Origin: Alnus glutinosa
Lineage: Eukaryota; Streptophyta; Magnoliopsida; Fagales; Betulaceae
Assembly (NCBI RefSeq): GCF_958979055.1
Contig: NC_084892.1
Span: 25,731,001-25,795,000, forward strand
DNA: 64,000 bases
Direction of reading: 5' to 3'
Every line of letters begins with the position of its first letter. Within the stretch, counting starts at the first letter, position 1. This document shows positions 56,856 to 64,000 of this stretch, in pieces. The notes below the pieces were generated by a model. It was not told the origin of the DNA. It saw only the letters and a list, made by a program, of their open reading frames with translations, and did not search any database. The translations under genes and the position numbers were made by a program.

Positions 56856-59364
56856 CCTCTCCCGACATGTGGTCTTTGATGAGCTCTCCTTCCCTGCAAA
56901 GGATGAGGTACCTTCTCAGCTGCCCTCTCAGGTATGTGCTACTAGTGATCTGCCCTTTACATTCCCGGTAAGTCCCTCCCTGTCCACTTTGCCTGAATTA
57001 TCACCACCCTCACCCACACACTCTGCAGATGTGCATAATCACAGCCCTGACTCCACTCCACCATCTACCAATGCTACTTCCCTAACCCCTACCTTGCCCA
57101 TACCTACAGACAATGACTTGTTTGATTCTTCTCCAGATATATCTTCCTCATCCATACCTCCAGCAGACACATCTCCAGCATATCCTACTTCCCAAACCCC
57201 CACCTTATCCATATCTCCAGACAATGCTGCCTCTCCACTCCTTTCACATTCCAATCCCACTACCTTATCCCCAGTTACAGCTTCGACTCCTGAACCACTT
57301 CCATCTTCCTCATCTGTTGCTATTCCAACAGTCCACCCCATGACCACAAGATCTAGAACAGGTTCCCTCAAACCAAAGTCCTTTCCTGGTTTTCACCTTT
57401 ATCATACCACCCGCCATCCCTTTTTATCCCATCACACCATCCTTCAGGAGTCTGAACCAACTTGTTTCAAGAAGGCAGCAAGTGATCCACGATGGCAGCA
57501 AGCCATGGCAGAAGAATATCAAGCCCTTATCTCCAATGGTACCTGGACACTTTGTCCTCCTCCTCCAAATCAGCATATTATCAGTAACAAATGGGTGTAC
57601 CGGATCAAGCAAAAACCTGATGGGTCCATTGAACGTTTCAAAGCAAGATTAGTTGCCAAAGGTTATGAGCAGCAGTGCGGAATTGACTACACTGAGACCT
57701 TCAGTCCAGTGATCAAGGCTTCCACTATTCGTGTTCTACTGTCCTTAGCAGTCCAATTTGACTGGACCATAAGGCAATTGGATGTCTCCAATGCCTTCCT
57801 TCATGGCTCTCTCACTGAGACAATATTTATACATCAGCCTAAAGGATTTGTTGACACTGACAATCCTCACTTTGTGTGCAAATTGCACAAGGCTCTCTAT
57901 GGATTGAAACAAGCCCCACAGGCTTGGTTCAATCGGCTCTCTAGCTTCCTCTTGGAACTTGGCTTTATTGCCTCCCTGGTGGACTCCTCTCTCTTTATTC
58001 TGAAGAATAATTCTGTTCTTATTTTCATGCTAATATACGTTGATGATATTATTATCACAGGATCGGATCCAGTCACCATTCAGACACTGATCTCCAAGCT
58101 GCAACATGAGTTTCCTCTCAAAGACCTTGGCCCTCTTCATTTTTTTCTTGGAATACAAGCTTCTCGGACTCCCAATGGCCTGCATCTTTGCCAAGCCAAA
58201 TACATTCACAGAATACTCACTCGCACCAACATGTTAGAAGCCAAGTCTGCCAAGTCTCCTTCCTCATCTGGAAGCAAACTCTCCAAATTTGATGGCACTC
58301 CATTACCTGATCCTACTGAGTATCGCCAGATTGTTGGGGCTCTTCAGTATTGTACTCTCACACGCCAGGATATCTCCTTCTCAGTTAACCAACTCTGTCA
58401 ACATATGCATGCTCCCACCTCCACTCACTGGTCTGCCGCCAAAAGGTTTCTACGCTACCTCAAATCCTCTGTTGATCATGGATTACACTACACAAAAGGT
58501 CCGCTACATCTCTCTGCCTACTGTGACAGTGACTGGGCAGGGGACCCTGATGACCGTCGCTCCACATCAGGCTTTGCAGTCTTCCTTGGCCGCAATTTGA
58601 TTTCTTGGAGTGCTAAGAAACAACCGATCGTCTCTCGCAGCAGCACCGAAGCTGAGTATCGGGCTCTCGCCATCACCAATGCTGAAATGTTCTGGTTGCG
58701 TATGCTTCTCAAAGATATTCATGTCTTCTTATCTACTACACCCACCATCTGGTGTGATAATGTCAGTGCGCTTGCATTGGCCTCCAATCCTATCTATCAT
58801 GCCCGCACCAAACATATCGAGGTTGATTATCATTTTGTGCGCGAAAAGGTCCTAAATCAGGATGTTCTTCTCAAATTTATCTCCACCGATGATCAGGTGG
58901 TTGATGTTTTCACCAAAGGTTTAGGTTCTGCTCGGTTTGGTTATCTTCGGCTCAAGCTCATGGTGATTCCATCCCCCATTAGCTTGCGGGGGGGTGTTAG
59001 AGACAACCCAGCAGCCCAACGGCTAGTAGCCGTTGGAGACAACACAAGCTCCAGACTTGCTGCACATCATGTCCATTCAGCAAGTTCTCGAATCTCTTCT
59101 TTCCAAATCAGTTCCCCAAATCATGCAATCCCTCCAATCACGAGATTCAACCAGCGTGCTACGCAAGGAGTATCTCCTCCACACTCTGTCACTCCTCAAA
59201 TCCTGGAACCAGCTGAGGCTATCAACTATATTAAGGAAGTTCCCAATCAGTCCAGAAAATCCTGTGCTTTGACTTACCATACTCTACCTATGTCAGATTT
59301 GAGTACGCAGCAAGGCTGCTCTCTCTCAAGGAAATTTACATCAGCAAATGGCAACATTTCCTGA
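56856..59364 (+). pseudogene. copia-2 polyprotein, C-terminal part (RT, RNase H)
   Basis: The frame resumes right after the second GTTTA (LSRHVVFDELSFPAKDE) in the register interrupted at 54023. A Ser/Pro-rich linker is followed by RT (NKWVYRIKQKPDGSIERFK, YVDDIIITG) and RNase H ([41 protein letters not shown]). The frame passes the polypurine tract as ISLRGGV and runs about 122 codons into the 3' LTR. Confidence 0.9.
58981..58994 (+). other. copia-2 polypurine tract
   Basis: AGCTTGCGGGGGGG abuts the 3' LTR and is similar to the tract of copia-1. Confidence 0.75.
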
Positions 59365-59502
59365 ATGCATAACACCTAGAATTCTCTGTAATTAATCACC
59401 ATTTATTCTTTCTATATTTGGTTTAGTGTATGTATATAAAAGGAGCACTGCTATCCTTGTAAATTCAAGTTGAGAAAATACAATATACCTTCATTATTTT
59501 CA
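58995..59502 (+). repeat. copia-2 3' LTR
   Basis: It is identical to the 5' LTR except for one T/C difference (AAATTTAAG versus AAATTCAAG). Confidence 0.94.
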
Positions 59503-59619
59503 CACAGGTTGCCTATCCCTAAGCTTCTCCCAAGTTTTAGCACAAGAGAAAATACCACTCTTTATGTCCCAAACTAGCTGATCAGTCTCCCCAAACAATT
59601 TCAAGGGAGCATTGGAGTA
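59503..59619 (-). pseudogene. LINE ORF2 fragment, part 2 (other side of copia-2)
   Basis: On the minus strand LKLFGETDQLVWDIKSGIFS and AKTWEKLRD give the WxxxxxGxFS/K..W...R pattern that precedes the zinc region. Removing copia-2 and one CACAG copy makes it continuous with part 1. The fragment ends abruptly near 59619. Confidence 0.75.
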
Positions 59620-62092
59620 CTAAATTAAAAAAAAAGAAAAAAAAAATGATGTATAGTTGAAGTTACACTTTAGTAATTTAATTAGTTATTTGAAAGCATA
59701 CTAATGAGTGCCAAATATTGTATATTTAGACTCCTTAATTTGCATTTGTTAAAACTTTAACTTTGTTATTTTATGATTTCTTGGTTAGTTTTGGTGTTTC
59801 AGTGTTTTGCAGGACTTTGAGATAAAATGCAATATTTTCTATGAGACTTGCAAAGAAACATGAGAAGAAGTTGTTAGAGCCATTCAAAGCACAGGTGTTA
59901 GGGCTAACATGACAGCATCTTTAGAGAATCAAGCACCTGAAAGGCGCATAAGGGCTCAAGCACGATATCGATCGATTGACCAAGATAGTCGATTGAGCGC
60001 ATTGTCGCTCGAGCAACCAAGATAGTCGATCGAGTGACAATCAGGGCTGAATTGACTTGCGCGAATTTCAATGCTCTGACGACTACTGACAATCCTATTA
60101 GGGTTTTCTAGGGGTGGAGACGACATTTTGAAAATATGGCCCTAAACCCTAGCGTTCTTTTCTCCTATTAGGGTTTAGAGGGGTAGATGTGCTATTTTGT
60201 AAAAATTGGGTTTAACCTAATTTTCTGCTATAAATGTTCCTTGCTAGGCACCACTTAGAGCATTCTGTACATTGTACATATCAATTTTCTTTCTTCAAAG
60301 CATTTGTTTTAACTCTTGCCTTGTTCTTTTCTTTTGTAAGTTAATATTTCTTTCATATTTATTTTAATTTAAAGTTATTTAATTTTCCGTTCTTCTTCTT
60401 TCTTTTCGTCAATTTAATTTATTTATCTTTATTTAGTTTTCGTTCTTCATTTCTTTCTCATTATTTTAATTTATCACTTTCTTTTTATTTAAAGTTATTA
60501 AATTTTTGTTCTTCTTTCTCTTCTTCGTTTTTATCGCTTCATATTTTTATTTCAAGAGTGTTTGGTGTTTTTAGTCATAAGAGGCTAAAAGCCTCATCAA
60601 TGATAACACCTATATTCTTGTCATGATATTCATAGATTCGATGTTCTTGTGTTATATTCAAGTTTCATTTCAATTTATTGAATTATTTCTTTAGATTGAT
60701 AATTTTTATTAGATATTTGTTGTAATTCAACCGATGGATACATCGATTGCTTTCTTTAAGATTGAGATATCTATTGTGATTTCCGGATACAATGGATGAT
60801 TTCTACTATAAGGGATAATTGTTGTGATTTGTTTTAGTTGGATTCATAAAATGTTTTCACGCTTTGTTATTTAAGAACTTGAATATCGAGCTTCTTGAAT
60901 CGAATTTATGAATAAAATGTAAGAGTATGGTGTTTGATTTGATTTGGTGAATTCCGATACCTTAGTATTTTTTTTCTTTGTGTTATTTATTCATTTTTTT
61001 TCTTTGTCCTTAAAAGAAATCCAAAATCGTGGCTCTAGGTTAAAACAAAATTAATTTAAATAGAAATTAATTTTATTTTCCTTACACATACTTTCCTGTG
61101 GATACGATCTCACACTTGCATGTACTAGGCTACATACGACTCGTGCGCTTACGAGTAAAATTTGCACATCACACACCGACAAAAGTGAGTTTTCAAGTGT
61201 CCAACATGAATGCGCATGCGGCTTGTCCCACATCGAAAAACCAATACTAAATACCAACCTCAGTTGTTTTTTTAAAAAGAGAAATGATATTTAACCACCC
61301 ATGACATAATTATTCACCAACTTCATTTTTTTTTTAATAAAAATAAAAAATTGCAAAGGTGAACAATAATTTTGTCATGAAGTGGCCAAATATTATTTCT
61401 CATAAAAAAAGGATGCATATCCCAAATCTGATGAGTTAGATGTGCCATTCTCTTAGTTCAGTTAGGTGCATGTAAGCACTCGGCTAAGTTGCATGCCAAC
61501 TATTTAAGCAGATATCTTTAAGATAAGTTTAAAGTTCAATACAAAATGAGACTTAAGCTTAGCCGAGTCGAGCGAGTGCTTCATAAAGCACTCGACTCGA
61601 CTAGTAGGAGAGTTCAAGTTCGATCTCGCGCAAGTATTTCTTAATAGCGAGCCAAGCTAAGCTCAAATTTTTAAGTTTGTCACGAGCTTAAGTTGAGCTT
61701 GAGCTTGTGATGAGTGTGTACGAGCTCACGAGCTGAGCACGTACATCCATTACTCGCCCGAGTTCGACTCATTTACAAGCTTAGGACCCAACTGAAATAT
61801 GTCTTAAAATGGTAAAGATTAACTTAAGCGCCAATTCTGGTACACTTTAGCAAAAGTTATGTCCGATTTTACTACACACTATGCGATATTGACCCAATTA
61901 CACATAACTTTGCTGATTCTTGTTATGGTCTTCTTTGTCAAGATATTGTAGTGTCATTAATTCAGTATTTGATAATTCACCATCTGATGTGACTTTTACA
62001 TTAATAGTGATTTTTATTGCCATGTCAAGAAGTGTGTAGTTGAGAGTGAGATCGAGTGAAAGTATATGTGCGTAGAATTTCTTTTTTAGTTA
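59620..62092. other. Intergenic spacer with old retroelement traces
   Basis: No exon is supportable. Positions 59960-60040 contain repeated GATCGATTGACCAAGATAGT motifs. CCTGTGGATACGATCTCACA at 61095 recalls sequence near the 3' side of some plant gypsy elements. Positions 61540-61790 hold GAGC/CGAGT-rich repeats (GAGCTTGAGCTTG, ACGAGCTCACGAGC) like those near 42985 and 50185. None could be delimited. Confidence 0.35.
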
Positions 62093-62763
62093 GGGAAATG
62101 CCACCCTTACACCCAATTCCCCACATTCAACCCATTACACCCTGATGTGGCATGTGGCATAAAAAATAAAATAAAAAAAAATAAAAAATTGCTTTAGATC
62201 TCAAACCTCCCACTTGTCCCTCCCACCCGTCCATTTCCACTCTCCCCCGTCCCTCCCACCCGCCAGTGACGGAGGCGACGTTCCCGGTTTGAATTCCCAA
62301 TGGTGACGAAGACGCCGGTGATGGTGACGAACGGATGGATGAGGTGACGCGGAGGGTCCACAAACAGAAGTCTAGGTGGCGCGGGGCTGTGGCTTGCAGG
62401 GATCTGATTTCCCCAGCCAAAACAGTCGGATCGACTAGATCTCGGCCGGCTGGCAGGGATCTAGCCCTTCCCTGGCCAGGACGACCGGATCTGGCAAGGA
62501 TCTGGCACTTCCCCTGCTAGAACGACCGAATTACAGGGTGGGTGGTGCTAGATGGTTCGGGGTGGGCGGGAGTTGGTGCCGGCGTGTTCTGGGCTGGGTG
62601 GTGCCTGGTGGTTCGGCATGTTCCGGGCTGTGTTCCAAACTTCCTTTGCTTTTGAGAAAGAAAACGATAAAAAATGAAAAAAAAAAAAAAGAAAAAAAGA
62701 AAAAAAGAAGAAGAAGAAATCTATGTGGTATTACCACGTCAGGGTGTAAGGGTAGAATTTCCC
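62093..62763. mobile_element. MULE-type non-autonomous element with 9-bp target duplication
   Basis: The left end GGGAAATGCCACCCTTACACCC faces GGGTGTAAGGGTAGAATTTCCC at the right. The flanks are the identical 9-mers TTTTAGTTA (62084-62092 and 62764-62772), the hallmark length for Mutator-like elements. The interior at 62200-62640 is GC-rich, with GGTGGTGC/GTTCGGG repeats, and may be captured host sequence. It has opposing open frames, none recognised. Confidence 0.78.
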
Positions 62764-62902
62764 TTTTAGTTATGATGGCTAGTCACATGGAATTTTTTAT
62801 TATTATTATTAATGTTTTAATTCTTTTTATTGTATCTCGTGGCTTCTAATATGCAAACCAGAAATCATGTGGTTAGTACAAATTTATGAACTCAGTATAT
62901 CA

Positions 62903-64000
62903 TGTCACGCCCCCGTTTTGGGAAATAAGAGAAACGTGAGTTTGAGTACTAAAATCATAAAATGGAAGCGTGCAATTACAACAAATAAATTTAAAACTCA
63001 TATTTTAATTAAACCTTTCTATTAATAATCTATACAAAATCATGAACTCCAAAAGGAACAAATCATACTATACAATATTAGGGTTTGGCTGGTTCATCAC
63101 GAACTATCGCTCTCAGCGAGGTCTACGCCCTTACAAGAAAAAAAGACTTCGTCTTACGGTTGTCATCTGGAGAGGGGTGGAGGAAGAAGGGGTGAGTTCG
63201 ACAACTCAGTAAGGAAAATACAACACCAGGGGAAATAAAACATGCTATAAACCTTTATACCATAATCTTTAGTCATTTTCATAATGACAGATTTATTCTA
63301 CTCACTGTTAAGAGTTAATTTCACATATGATGAATTGCATAAAGTAAATTGAATTACAACCTAAACCAATAGTATATTGTTTTTAATTTATTTTAGATGA
63401 TTTAAGTGTTTTTGAATATATTAAGATTACGATGATGTTTAGAAGTATGAATATGTGATTTTAGATTGAGTATAAGTTAGAGATTCAAGTTATGAAAAAT
63501 TGTCTGAGAAGTGATATGCTAGACTGTTTATGTTTTTATAAGAAAACACATATTAAAGCATGATTCATAAATGAATTGTATTGTTTTAGGACAGGTGGCA
63601 TAGCATATGAACAATTAAAAAGAATTTGTAGAATATGAATAATGATATAAGAATGACAGTTTATAAATGAGAATGACAGTTTATTATGATCCAGTATATT
63701 CTTTTTATCAGTTTTCTCTTTAATCCTTTCTCTGTGGTTTAACCTCTTATAGACTCTACACCGCCAATTCCCGTGAGCGGCGCACGTTGGCTTTGTCCAA
63801 AGGACCTATAGACTCAGCCTGTCGTCACAGAGAAGAGTCGCCGGGTTGGGGATCTTCCCTAGGTGAAGGCCAACCTCGGATGGTAGCACACACCGACTTA
63901 CGGTATGCTTGCCATGCTACCCTATGGGTACCAATTCTAACTGTAGTAGTGCTTCAAGGTTAAACAATTACTGCACATGAACGTTTTCTGTAATACTGTA
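62903..64000 (+). mobile_element. LTR-like element start, cut by the window edge
   Basis: TGTCACGCCCCCGTTTTGGG, then ATGGAAGCGTGCAATTAC, recalls the start of the 54024 element in layout. A GC-rich block (63760-63960, with GTGAGCGGCGCACG and CCAAAGGACC) sits where that element has its repeat cluster. No coding sequence is seen. The right end is outside the window. Confidence 0.45.

Larger units (their letters stand above)
51064..59502 (+). mobile_element. Young Ty1-copia retrotransposon (copia-2), split by a nested insertion
   Basis: Two 508-bp LTRs (51064-51571 and 58995-59502) are flanked by a perfect CACAG duplication and differ at about one site. Without the 2827-bp nested element the coding part is a single uninterrupted frame of 1640 codons. 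It is inserted in a LINE fragment. Gag and pol motifs place it close to copia-1. Confidence 0.95.

Overview
The window is nuclear DNA of a flowering plant, probably a woody eudicot. The evidence is spliced genes with GT-AG introns, AT-rich gene-poor spacers, tau-class glutathione S-transferases (a plant-specific class), a PRONE-type RopGEF (a plant-specific family), Ty1-copia elements primed by initiator tRNA-Met, and many small inverted-repeat transposons. Nothing bacterial, organellar or CRISPR-like is visible. The species cannot be named from this sequence alone.

Layout. Positions 1-1000 hold the decayed RNase H end of a LINE. Positions 1000-10100 are AT-rich spacer with five or six fold-back or TIR elements and a long (AT)n tract. 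A small five-exon gene at 10595-12381 encodes a MASS-like protein (MAPK-substrate family, C-terminus NWWQGSLYY). A two-exon secreted lipid-transfer-type protein lies on the minus strand at 14877-15359. Then come tRNA-Asp(GUC) (minus, 16105-16176), tRNA-Pro(AGG) (plus, 18303-18374) and a seven-exon RopGEF of 704 residues (minus, 18984-22178).

From about 24.8 to 50.2 kb there is a tau-GST cluster built by duplication of a two-gene unit. Copies A (28367) and C (45571) are orthologous halves and look functional. Copies B (41461) and D (49100) are the other halves and both have broken reading frames. The A-B gap is about 9.6 kb longer than the C-D gap. Insertions found only in the first unit roughly account for this: a hAT-type element carrying a piece of foreign coding sequence, an old LTR-like element, a truncated copia and a full-length copia (34508-40034). 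An inverted-repeat element of about 1 kb upstream of A is also absent from C.

After the cluster, a LINE fragment (minus strand, 50345-51063 resuming at 59503) is split by a very young copia element (51064-59502, LTRs differing at about one site). That copia is in turn split by a 2827-bp TG...CA element with its own 5-bp duplication (54024-56850), best read as a solo LTR. Positions 59.6-64 kb are spacer with a MULE-type element (62093-62763) and the start of another LTR-like element cut by the window edge.

The genes do not form one pathway. The GST cluster is a detoxification and stress gene family shaped by local duplication, an inter-copy sequence patch and transposon insertion. No wholly new biological system was found. 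The least ordinary structure is a pair of tandem hairpins at the 5' end of the TGTAAYG-type LTR-like elements, whose stems are kept in two diverged copies by paired base changes.
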